From Scortum barcoo (lineage: Eukaryota > Chordata > Actinopteri > Centrarchiformes > Terapontidae), in assembly GCA_023238725.1 (NCBI GenBank), contig CM041533.1, positions 23,154,176-23,218,175 on the forward strand: a stretch of DNA of 64,000 bases, given 5' to 3'. A model generated the notes under the pieces. That model had not been told where the DNA came from. It did no database searches and saw nothing but the letters and a program-made list of their open reading frames with translations. This document shows, piece by piece, positions 1-11,606 of the stretch (positions are counted from its first letter, which is position 1; every line of letters begins with the position of its first letter). Both the position numbers and the translations under genes were made by a program.

Positions 1-11
1 AGAACACCTAC

Positions 12-3000
12 ACAAGTCTGTAATCCTCGTGTCACTAGAGGTGAGCTCTTGTGTCTTTTCTTTTATTTGATTTCTGATGTCCTCCAGTTCATTCTCCAAA
101 ACTTTAGGAAAGACAAAAAGGATTTTATTTTCTTAAAATGTATGAAATGTATCACAATAAATGTGCCTTGAAATGGCTCCCCACCTTTAATTTTCTCCAA
201 ATCTGCTTTTGTCTGACTCTCTTCTTGCTTCTTCAGTCTCGCTAATTCATCTTGTTGAGCCAAGATTTGAAACACTAACAAAAGAAAGGTTGGATTATGT
301 GGGTTAGATTAGTTCAGTGGGTACAAAACCATCATCAACTCATCAGTGAGAATGGAACAAGTACATGTTGCTTTATTCTGATGACCACTCACTCAGTTTA
401 GTATTTTCATTGTTTTCATCTTGAATTCCATCGATCAAATAAGTCAAATGGTCTTGGAGTGCTGGAGACAGGAGATGAAGAACACCATTTTTTCATGTGA
501 GATATGTAATGCTTTTACTGCGTATTCAAAAAAATGCAGATGTTCTAAAATGTTCTAAAAATAAAGTTTGTTTCTGGCACTCACCTGTAATCTTATTGTA
601 ATCTGTGTCATTTGTTGCCTCGCTGGCCAATTTCTCAATCTCTGTTTGTATTGCAATAATCTGAAGAACTGGAAGACAGGTTGAACATTAATAATCACAT
701 TCTAACATCTGAAACTTCATAGCTTGACTATATATATGTGTGTGTGTGTGTTTGTGGGTGTGTTGTTAATCATGGTCTACTCACGTCTTTGTGCTTGAGA
801 ACTTCTTGCATTTAACTCTTCTGTTTTTTTGGCCAGCTCATTAGTTTTCTCATCTATAGTTTTTTTAAGTTCTACAGAACAAAAAAATATTTTGACTTGT
901 AAATCCCTTGTGTTTCATGCCTCAATAGAAGTACCACCTCACAATGTTGTGTAGATGTTTCTCTGTCACTTAACTGCACAGTAGTCATTTTATTTTCACA
1001 CAATCATTTACATATTTTGTGGAGTGCTAAATTTAGACAACATGGAAACAAAATATTTCAGGAACTGTTTACACTTCACATCACGCAAATATGGGACACA
1101 TGGGCAGTATTAAACTGTACAAATAACAATTAAACACACACTGACCTTTTATCTTGGTTTCAGATTCAGTATTTTGCAGTTGTTTCTTTAGTTCCTCCAG
1201 TTGTAGAGTCAATGTAGAAACCTGAAGAGCTGAAAGAACCAAATTGAAAAGACGTCCAACTAAATGTCTGACGTTTTTCCTTATCCTTCAATTGTATCTT
1301 CAGATCAGGATACAACTCAATTTCAAACAATTTGATCAACAGTACAGTGTAGGGCTGCGACTTACAATTTTCATCATCAGTTAATCATCATTGCTTGAGG
1401 TACCAACTCCTTCCTTACCCAGAGAGAGCAATCTGCTTTCCTCTCTGACTCTCATCCCAACCACTTTATGCCTAGCAAACTGTCAAGTGCATGATGGAGT
1501 TCGCAGTCTGATGAAGCCAACAGACTCACATCATCTGCAAACAGCAGAAATGAAATTCTGGGGTCCTCAAACTGGATGCTCTCCTTCCACTGACCGTGCA
1601 TTGAGAAAATTGTTGATAAGGGACAACCTTTGCAGAAGTCAATACCCATTGAAAACATTTTTCACTATGTACTGAAAATATGGACACACTTTTGTTATAT
1701 AAGGGCCAGTTTTCTCATGGCAACAGCCTTAGTACCATGTACTCCTGCAGTACCCCCCGACAGGATCCCGTCGGCGGACACAGTCTCCTGCCTCAGAAGT
1801 CCCATGTGCCAACTTCTTCAGCCTGACAGCTTCTTTCACCATTGTTGTCCACAAGGTCCGACATGCTTGGGTTTACCGGGGCTGTTTGGTAGCCTCACCC
1901 ACTATCTGATCCAATTCTGATCCAGATGGTGATCCCTTGAAAGCTCTACCTCTCTCTTCACTAGTGTTTAAGACATACAATCAAGGATCCAATAATAAGA
2001 CCACAAAGTTTATCAATAACCTTTGGTTGTAGGGTGTATGCTTGAACACAGTGTTTGTTATTGTTAATCCATGACTAGCACAAAAGTCTAATAACAAATC
2101 ACCACACAGGTTCAGATGAAGCAGGCCATTCCCCCCAATCATCTACCTCCAGTTTTCTCCATTGCTGCCCATGTGAGCCTTGAAGTCCCCCAATAGAACT
2201 ATAGAGTCCCTAAGTGGTACCTTTTCCCTAACACGACTCAGAGACTCTAAGAAGGCCAGGTACTGGTGTTTGGTGCATAAGCACAAACAACAGTTAGAGA
2301 CTTCATCCCTGCAACTTGCAGTTGCATAGAGGCAACCCTCTTCTTTACCAGGGAGTAGTAAAACACAGTGGCACTAAGTCAAGGGCTTGTGAGTATCCCA
2401 ACACCTGCCTGGAGCTTCTTACTGTGGGCAGCTCTGGAAAATCAGAGTATTTTGGATAAGGTGCTGCAGGGTCTTTTTGGCGGATTCCTTTAGTCTCTGT
2501 GAATCCTTCTAAGGCTGGACCCTCCCTTGGGACCAATTACTACTGCCAAGCTGTCAGGGTCACATGGGCATGCAAACCTCTCCTTGCCTTAGACCTGATT
2601 TTGACAAATGGGATGCCAGCAAGAAATTGGTGACTCTTTCCACCACTTCCAATTTCTTCACAGGAAGCAGAAAGAGTGGAACATCATATGGGCAAGACTT
2701 CCTCTCACACATGGGTGTACAGTACAGTTCAAACAATAACATAGCTCCACCACTCACCAAGTGAAGTAACAGTGTCGGCTTTGGACTCCAGTTCCTTCAT
2801 TTTGGCATCCAGGTCATTCTGCAGGTCTGCAAGAAGACATTTGTAACAACTGTTGATCCCACAGACAGAACAACTTTTTAAACAATTTATTTTGGAGTTA
2901 AACCTTTCTTTGAGCTTATTCAATAGTTTGGGATTTAACAGACAACATTTAATCAGCATTCTCTCCTTTTTCTCTTCCTTCTCTCTCATAATTTGCATCA

Positions 3001-6000
3001 CCTTTTAAAGCAACTTGTGAAATTTGTCAACGCCATGTCATCACTTTATGCAGATGATGCTGATCTAATTGTGTTTAGTCTATGCTGTCAATAAGTGATA
3101 TTCTAACTTTTTTTTCCCCATCACCCTTTATTTAGTTTGGGCTCTAAAGCTTCTTGGCACAAAAAAAGGAAAAATGGTTTACCACTTATGAATAATCTTA
3201 TCATTTGCTAAACACATAAGGATGAAATACTCCTATTTTTAACAAAAGCAGTACTTAAAACAGACAACAAATCCATTATTTTCCAACAACAGAGATTGTT
3301 GGCCAGCAGAGACAGTCAGTAAAAAGTCAACAGACACTATACTCACTTTTAAGTTTCTCCTCAAAACCGGAGCACTGTGCCTCTGTCTCGTTCAATTGAT
3401 TCTGCAGAGCTGGTTAAAAGAAAACAACCCATTTATGTTCAACTTAATCTTCTTTATCATTTCTTACTGCAGAAACCTACGTGCGCTGGGACTGAACTTA
3501 CCTTTGATCTGAGCTCGATCTCGAGATTGCTCCACCCTTTCCGCCTTCAGTTGTTCCCTTAGCTCTAGAAAAACACATTTTACCTTATGTTATTGAACAG
3601 ACAATTTTTGGATGTTAATCCAGTGATCTTTGAAGAAAATGAGATACTTACGAGTGATTGTTAAAGACCATGTAGTGTTGTCATTGTGACGTTCTATTTC
3701 TATATTTCTCAGTTGGTTTTGCAGATCAGTGACATTAAGAACTGAATGACACACAAATAACATATTGTGAAGAAATATATTTCAGATTATTTCTAAATAA
3801 TTAATATAAACACTGTGTTCCCTGTTTACTTACTCAGCTGGGCACTTGTCTGATTCTTCTCATTCAGATCATTGATATATTTCTGCAGCTCGTTCTTCTT
3901 GGCTGTGAGATCATTTCTGAGCTCTGAGAAAAATCAAAACATTATAGTACATTAAGATTACAACCTTTGTACCATCTGATAACTTGACTTAACATGCACC
4001 GTCTGCTGTTTCATTACATAGCAGATACTTACGGGTTACTTGAGTGTTTCGTAACATCTGGAGGTCTGACAACTGTCTCTGCAGCTGCTCCACCTGACTC
4101 TGCAAAGTTATGACTTTCAATACTGAAGCACACCACAACAGAAAGGGGGAAATGGTGTTTATTTCAAAATACTCTGTAATAAGACTGTGCAGAACTTGTT
4201 AAAATTGTTTCAAACTCACTCAGTTTTGTGTCACTCTTGTCATCTATTTCAGTGATAAGGCCATCCACTCTGTTTTGCAACTCTAGGAAAAAAAGCAAAC
4301 TGTCTTCAGTGTACTTTAAATTGATACAGTTGTGATTTCTTAAATAATGTCACCCTAAATTGGTAAACTGGCATTTTAAATAAGACTGACCTATTACACG
4401 TCCACTGGTGGTCTCATTGGCGGCCTTTTTCTGAAGGTCAAATATCTCATCCTGCAGCTCAATGATTTTTAAAACTGAAACAAACAAATATGCAGTGAGC
4501 TTGACTGAATCTGTTAAGAGCAACTACTCACTGGTGTCTATCTTCTTCCTCTTACTACAACTTTAATTGAAAATACAGTTAAAGTCATGTATATATTTGA
4601 AAACACAGGCTAGTACATGGAAAACTTTAAATGTCATAAAACTGTCAGAAGGGCTCAAAAACAGGAAAGCACCACGAAAACCAACACAATAACATTCAAA
4701 TCTTCTGATGGTGTTTCCATTCTGTAAATATCATCACAATTTATCTAACAATTACTGTATTTATTTCGTTGTCTTCTATCAGTGGCCCAGATGATCACAG
4801 TCTAATCAAATCAATGCGCTCACTTATTTTTGGGTTGGCAATCAGTCTCTCTATATCTGCAGTCTTGGAGTTCAGTTCATCTTGCTTCTCCTTCAGTTGC
4901 CTCTGCAGCTCTGCGAACAGACAAATGTTAAGGAAAGAACTTATATATTAAGGAAATTTAATTTTTGAAAGTTTTGATAAAATTCTGTCGAAAAATCTGC
5001 AATTCCCTAAACTTGTTTCAAGATTCAAGCAAAGAACAGAAATGTAACAGTGCCTGATGAAATACTGAATTAAGACATATGTACATGCCTGCTGTTACTC
5101 ACCTGAGATCTTCTTTGGGTCCTCTGTGGTGGAGTTCAGATCCTTCAGAGTCCGCAGCTCATCGTGCAGGTTTATCACATTCAGGACTGACTCGGAGAAA
5201 CAGAGCAAAGATCACTACACAGCCTGTAATTCTGTCACAAACTATCAAGTGTGAAAACGAGCAGGAGGGATGTCATCTATCATGAGGCACTGTACTGGGG
5301 CGATAGTGGCAATGATGCACTGTAACGTCACTCACTGAGTGCTGCGTTGGAGTCTCCGGATCTTTTCAACTCTGTAATCTTCTCTTGAAGTTCAGTCTTC
5401 ACCTCTGACAGAAACACACACAGAAACCACATCAGGGCTCAGAATAAAACATGACTCACCAGAGCCTTTAGCTGAAGTCGTATTTACAACTTACGCTCAT
5501 GTCTTTCTTCCAAACTGGAGCATTCTTTATTCTTTAACTGCAGCTTCCTCTGCATCTCTGTTGTAGGCAAAGATGAAGCCATGTGAGCTCACCACCAGTT
5601 TTAAGAGCAGTTTTTATCAATGAGAATAAAATAGACTCACCATTTATTTCAGCCTGAGCTTTGGCATATTCCCTTTCTTTGGCTTGAAGCAGAGTCTGAA
5701 GAGCTGATTTGTAAAAATGACATTAAGGAATTTGTGTACGTATAAGTCAATAAATGTTTTCCATCCTGAATTTAACAGCAGAAGTAGAAGAGGGGAACTC
5801 ACTGGTGGCTTGACTTGTTGATGTTGATGTATTGTCTTGCTGATTCGCCTGCAGTTCTCTCACTTCTTTCATCAGGTTGATAAGTTGCATGACTAAGTAC
5901 AAAATAAAAGAAAAGACATCAATGTTGGGACTTTGACTTTTGGAAGTATCATATGTTTACTGTGTACAGGTGATGAGATGATTTTTTCCTAGTGGAAGTA

Positions 6001-7396
6001 ACACAACATGTAAAATAGAAAGGATTCATCAATGTTTTTGGAAAATAATCTCTCAGTATTTTTTAGGGTTTGTCTTGAATTTTTTATTTAACTCTACATT
6101 TTCAGTTATGATGCATAAATGCACTTGGGAAGGCAGAGATCAGTCTTCCTCTTTTTCTTACTTATACTTACTCAATAGTGACTGAGAGTAATCTGCTTCC
6201 TCTAGTTGTTTTTGCAGGTTTTCTTTCCGTTTCTTCTCCTCCTCCAAGATAAGTCTTAGCTCTAGGATAAAAAAAATAACATCAACAACTATTTATGTCT
6301 CTGTGTATTTGCTGTTAGAGTAACCTTAAGATGTGCTCGTAGTTTTATTATTTAAATGCATTAAATTTCATAGAGCTCCTTCATTCACCTTTAAGTTGGT
6401 GATCAGTTGTCTTTTTGCCGTTGGATATTAACTGCTTTAACTGCATCACCTCGGCCTGCAGCACCAAAATTTCCTGGGCTGGAGAAAAAGATAGAGGATG
6501 TCAAATTACAGAAAACACAGCAATAATAACAAAAAAACTGCATTTTGTGGAGTTGCACACATACTAAGAGCTGTGTTACTTTCATCACGATTCAACTCTA
6601 CAATCTTCCTTTTAAGGAGCTCAGTTTTTTGCCTCCATTGCCTCTGGTAATCTGAAAAAGAAAAAAAGAAGCCTTAGTACCATGAAACATGTCACATTTA
6701 AGATAAGACAGTGGCTACAACACAGTGCGATCTCAAGACACAAAGTGTGGTGACTCACCAGCAGCATTAGATCTGGATTCCTCAATGTGGGCACTGATGA
6801 GCCTCTGCATCATCAAGATCTTACTGTGCACAGAGATCAGCTCCAGCACTGCAGGAGCAACAGAGAGTGTGTGTCAGGAAATTTATCTTAAACATTGTTA
6901 ATTATAAAGAGAATATTGACAGATGCAGAGAGATGCACTGACTGGCTGAGTTTATATCTCCTTTGCCTCGCAGCTCACTGATCCTCTTGTCCAATTGGTC
7001 TTGTAGACCTGATGAAATGAAAGTGATGGGGCAGAGAACAAATCATAAGCATAGATGCATAAAATATTAAAAGATGGTGTTCTGACAAACAAAAGTGGTA
7101 AACAGACAGCGGATATAATGACAGATGATGTAAAAGTATGTATTAATTCATTATGAGATTGTTGCAAAATGCTCAACAACTGTTGAGTATAGGCTACTAA
7201 ATTTAGCTAACTTGTTTAGCTGAAATGGCAGAATATGCTGTTTCTTCTCTCAAACATTACATAGTTTTCCTTCAAATGCACTGCATAAATTTACCCATAA
7301 TTCTTCTGTTGGGCTGAAGACTAGTTGCTCCTTTTTTTGATTCAGCCTGTTCCAAATCCCAGATCTGATTTTGCAGAGAGATGATATGAATAACTG

Positions 7397-7428
<32 letters not shown>

Positions 7429-9692
7429 GGAATGAGAACCAATTAATACTGTGTCCAGCAAAGCTTATAGATAAAGTTTGCACACATGAAAACTGCATCT
7501 TACTCAGTGACGAGTTTGCGTGGTTATTTTGAATCTCCTGCAGCTTTGCTTTCAGTTCAGCGACCTTATCTTGCAGCTCTCTATTCAGCACTGTGAGACA
7601 TAAGTTTAGATATGAAACAAAGACATTTATCAGAGTTTAACAGAGACATTCTGACAGGAGCACCCAACAGAAGTGGCATCCCAGATGAAAATACCAAGCA
7701 GTTTGAGCTAAGTTCAAATATTTGTCATAGAGGATATTGAGTTTATTGTATTGTAATACTGTATTGTATTACAGTAGCATGCCAGTATAAAATCCTAAAT
7801 AGCTAAAGAAAAAAAAAGACTTTGCCAGCACCTGTAAAGCAATAAAACAACACTCACCGCTGAGGTCTGAGGTACCTTCAGTAGAATTACCAGCTTGTAC
7901 AATCTTTTTCTGTAATGTACCCACTTCACTGGTAAGTGCAATGATTTTCAGAACTAGAAAAAACATTTATATGAGATTATGTTATTGGTGCAAAAACTAA
8001 AGAAATTGTGACACGTGCTGCAAAACAATAAACTAAATATAAGAGGCTTGACTCTAAGTCTGGTAAACGTACTCAGAAATGTATCACTGTCAAAGGTCTC
8101 CAGAAGATGTTTCATTCTGTTCTGCAGCTGAGCTTGATAGGCTATCAAAGAAATGAAAAACCTAGTTTACCATTGGTTTATGCTGCTCCAAGTGTATCAT
8201 TTGAACTTGTGCTGTATGAGTGTGCCATAACAATTAAACACTTACAGCCAGTAATAGCTGAGGCTGTCGAGCTGCACTCAGTAAGCTGCAGTCTCAGCAG
8301 CCTTGCTTCCCTCCTCAACCCAAACGCTTCACTATCTGTCAGGAAGAGCACAGGTTACAAAAGAGCAACACAACATCCTCACTAGTGATAGACCTCAGCC
8401 TCCTAACAGGATGAACACTCACCTAGCTGGTTGTTGCGGATAGTTGTCTGCTGAAGCTGCCTGCTGAGCAGTGTCAGCTGGTCCTTAATTTCTGACAAGG
8501 AATGTGGATGATGTCAAATGTTAATCCAACAAGGTAATAGGGAGAGCATGTCACTGTATGCTTGGCTACTGTTATTGTGTGTCCTCTACATCAGCATAAA
8601 CCACTGTGTGCATTTGTAGTGGGAGACTTCACTTTTACCAACACTCTGATTTTAAACCAATCAGAGGCAAAAGCTCCTTCACATACTGTAAAGTGTAAAA
8701 AAATACTCACCAGTACAACTTTTGACAATAACTGTCTGCAAGGGAACAAAGCACATTGATTTGGTTAAGATAAGTACAGAAACTAGATGGAAAAAGTCTA
8801 TGTGAATGTGGCGGCTTTTACTCCCTCTCTTGCACTAGTGAAGACAGGCACCAATCTGCCACTTTTAGCTTTAATTTCTGTTAATACAGATCTTGGTCAG
8901 TTTCTCACAACTACACTCATCCAGGATTTACACGGGGACAGTGTACAGCAGACTCACAGTGCAAGGCGGGCTGCACCCCACAAATACACAGGGGTCCTAC
9001 TAGAGGGCACCCTAACTATACAATTGTCCCAGTGAATTATAAATTCCAAGCAGTATTAAAAATGAGACAGGAAAATAATAACAACTCAATATTAAATAAA
9101 ATTATGAAGATGAATTACAGTTGATATAAGGATAAATAAGACAAAATTGTGAAAAATGATGGTAAAATAATGATAAATAATGGAAAGCAATGATAAGGGA
9201 AGGCAAGTGGAATCATTAACCCTGCTAGACGAACAATGTTTCATGCTGGTGACGTCACATCAAATAAAACACAGGAGATGTGTTTAAGCTTGGAAAGTAT
9301 TTGTCACATACCGTTACATTTATATTCTTGGGGTCAATTCCTTCTGGTATGGTTATCTGAAGTCAAAATTTTATAAGGATTAATCCACACTGCTATATAA
9401 ATGTGTTGATCTCACTCGATAACTCACAGTTTTGGGCACTCACCGGAAGGTTTGATAAGATGCGGTCCACCTCTGGATTTCCCGTATAGCTGATTAAAGA
9501 CTGCACATCCTGACGGACTGAGAAAAAACAGAGAGACTTCAACATCAACGATCAGCTGAATGCATCTGTCAGAGTTTTCTAACTGGGTGCAATAAATGAA
9601 TTACAGTGCTGTTTCTTACCATGTCGGTGGTCAGAAGCTTGAAAGACACACGAGAGAACGAGAAACCAGCTGAAGTGAGAGCCTGCAGCCAT
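12..9692 (-). CDS. Large secreted modular coiled-coil protein, N-terminal part (35 exons seen, 3' end outside window)
   Basis: I do not recognise this protein. The first exon encodes a signal peptide (MAAGSHFSWFLVLSCVFQAS). Two short non-coiled exons follow, then a long alternation of coiled-coil exons. About 907 residues are visible with no stop. Exons (plus coordinates): 12-101, 185-274, 393-461, 585-668, 785-871, 1146-1229, 2758-2826, 3347-3409, 3502-3564, 3652-3741, 3834-3923, 4033-4122, 4220-4282, 4391-4474, 4824-4910, 5103-5186, 5336-5404, 5495-5557, 5641-5703, 5803-5892, 6172-6261, 6389-6478, 6565-6651, 6759-6848, 6943-7008, 7295-7393, 7504-7590, 7858-7953, 8073-8141, 8246-8335, 8423-8491, 8711-8735, 9312-9356, 9444-9517, 9620-9692. 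From exon 4 inward every intron is phase 1. Exons starting like ILKIIELQDEI (type A) alternate with exons starting like ELQRQLKEKQDEL (type B). N-glycosylation sequons (NST, NET, NDT, NTT) recur, as expected of an extracellular protein. A globular C-terminal domain may lie outside the window. Confidence 0.8.
1350..1392. mobile_element. Terminal fragment of the hAT-type MITE seen at 13834
   Basis: The sequence TAGGGCTGCGACTTACAATT resembles the left end of the element at 13834-14222 (TAGGATTGTAACCAATGATT), including the following ATTTTCAT and GTTAATC stretch. Only the terminus is present. It lies in an intron of the coiled-coil gene next to LINE remnants. Confidence 0.4.
1393..2540 (-). mobile_element. 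Decayed non-LTR retrotransposon (LINE), endonuclease plus reverse transcriptase fragments
   Basis: Read on the minus strand, an endonuclease-like section comes first: KRVASMQLQVAGMKSLTVV near 2340-2284, then VCAYAPNTSTWP, LLGDFKAHMGSN and LLDFCASHGLTITNT, broken by stops. A reverse-transcriptase section follows at 1658-1452 with the motif LLFADDVSLLASS. The 5'-to-3' order matches a fish LINE, and the strand is the same as the host gene. It fills most of the 1.5-kb intron 1230-2757. I do not assign a family. No intact ORF remains. Confidence 0.6.
3038..3081 (+). mobile_element. Tiny reverse-transcriptase-like remnant (YADD motif)
   Basis: Plus-strand translation gives SSLYADDADLIVF, resembling the catalytic YxDD box of LINE reverse transcriptases. 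No flanking domain could be followed, so this is either a very short relic or chance. It lies in the intron 2827-3346. Confidence 0.2.
7397..7426. repeat. (CA)n microsatellite
   Basis: Uninterrupted CA dinucleotides, about 15 units, directly beside the splice acceptor of the exon 7295-7393 of the coiled-coil gene, so it sits in or replaces the polypyrimidine tract. Confidence 0.9.
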
Positions 9693-9743
9693 TGCCCCGT
9701 TTGTCTTGGGTGAAACTTTCCCCCTTCTATGAAAGTCCTAATG

Positions 9744-9752
9744 CCTTTTATA
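9744..9752 (-). promoter_or_regulatory. TATA box of the coiled-coil gene
   Basis: On the minus strand this reads TATAAAAGG, about 55 nt upstream of the initiating ATG at 9692. A start site 25-30 nt downstream would give a 5' UTR of only about 30 nt. The distance and consensus are good, but the transcription start is inferred. Confidence 0.5.
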
Positions 9753-9759
9753 CACCACT

Positions 9760-11606
9760 GAATGATCAGCGTGTGTGTGGGTGGGGGTGTTGGCTTCCCG
9801 AAAAAGGAGGGGCAAGCCAACAATTGCCCCAACAAGAACTTAAAAGCTATGTATAAAAAGTCAGTCATCTTTTTAACTATCTACATAAGTCTGATTACAA
9901 ATGAGGAGATTAACATGGCCCAACTTTATTCAGTGACTGATTTCATGCCAGGTTTATGAAAGTTAAAATATAGTTGTTGCAGACATTTGTATTGCTCTCC
10001 TGCAAACATTTGGTAACACTCAGAAATCAATGAAGGTCAGAGTGCCAGTAGGTAAACAGTTGAGGAATACTGCTCTTTGTAGTTTTTTGCATGTTTTAGC
10101 ACATGTAAGTGTGCCATAATAGTATTGAATCTATCTTATAATACCTCCCTGCAAACAGAGTCAGTCCCAATGCTAATAATCAGTCCATGGGTGGTAAAAA
10201 ATAACCTGAACAAGTTAAAGAATATACTTCAAGATGATGAAACAAAAGTGCATCTATTTATACCTAATTAATGATTAAACATTTTCCTCATATCTTATTT
10301 GTATTTGTCTGACCTGTTTTTCCTGTAACTGCTCAGTTTTGTAATGAAGGTAAAGTGCTATAAAGATATCACAATCTGGAGATACAAGCTCTGTATGTGA
10401 CTTGTATGTGAAACTTGTATGTGTGTGAAATATTTACTTGCCTTCAGTCTTTAAACATTTTCAGAATTCGATATCTTCTGTTCTTTCAGGAGTTTTTTTC
10501 TTTGCAGAAAAGCTAATATTTGCACACCACGAAAGAGCTCCGCTAACCAAAAAAACAGGCAGCTAACAGCATTTGCTTTATTTGGCTTGAAATGTGATTT
10601 GTCTTCCCATGTTTACAATTGGCTTCCCGTACAGTTGATGCGTTGACAATAATCGTCTAACCTCTTTCGCGTAAAGGCTTTTTGTTTGCAATTGGATGCC
10701 AGTAGCACAAAGTTGATGAGTTACTCAAACAAGATTTTAAATGCAGAAAACTGAAACTGTAACACAAATCCCTCAACAGTTTGGTACTTTGAGTAACAAA
10801 GGCTGGAGACTGAGTTTGCAGATTGAAGAGGATATTGTATGAATGACAGAGCATGCTACTGAATCATAATGCCACCAGTTCTGCATCAGAGTGTGCAGAG
10901 TACAGAGTCACTGTCCTGCCACTTTCCTGTGAATATTATAAGATGAAAAGAATATACTTACAAACTAACGCCTTTAAGTTAGATATTCTTTGCTCAGAAG
11001 ACGGGGAAACCAGCTGCACACAAGTATGTCCAGCTATTAATTAGGCTTCTGTTTAAATTGGCACTGGCTAGGAATAATGCAGACATCACACAGACCAGAC
11101 CATATAAAAGATAGAGGTGTGTGTTTTGCAGCCCTCACATTTGCTCTGTCATTTTTGAAAAATCAAAGTGTACCAGTGTATTTATATGGAGCTCCATTAG
11201 CTCTTAACTATGAGTTGAGCAAAATGTAGATGTTGATCATTTGTTTCTGTTGCTGACTTGGTTTATATGTAATGGAGTTCCAAAAAGGGTTTATTTGTGT
11301 AACCAGTAAGTCGTGAAAGTGAGTTGGCATTAACAGCATCGGGACGCTGAAACAAGAGCAGCATATATTTTAATCATTTGTCAACCTCTGAATTTCCTTC
11401 AGCAGAAGGGCCTTTTACAAGCATTCTCCCTCTCCAAAATAAGTATAAGCAATGAGATCTAGAGCACCTACCAGCAATTTTTCTCCATCTTAATAAACTC
11501 AAGACCTGTAAAGAGCATTCCCTGTGTCACCCGGCAAGGTAATTTCAACATAACAAAATCAAGTATGCACCAATAAGATGTCTCCACAGTGGTGTATATA
11601 TACACA
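9760..11606. other. Intergenic, no gene recognised
   Basis: AT-rich DNA upstream of the coiled-coil gene and left of the Tc1-like element. No ORF with a recognisable domain and no convincing exon with splice signals was found on either strand. Confidence 0.6.

Noticed and set aside
12..101. Donor at position 8 (GTGTTC) for the leftmost coiled-coil exon
   Set aside because: It would give phase 2; GTAGGT two bases into the alternative gives a 90-nt exon and phase 1 like all neighbours, so the exon end at 12 is preferred.
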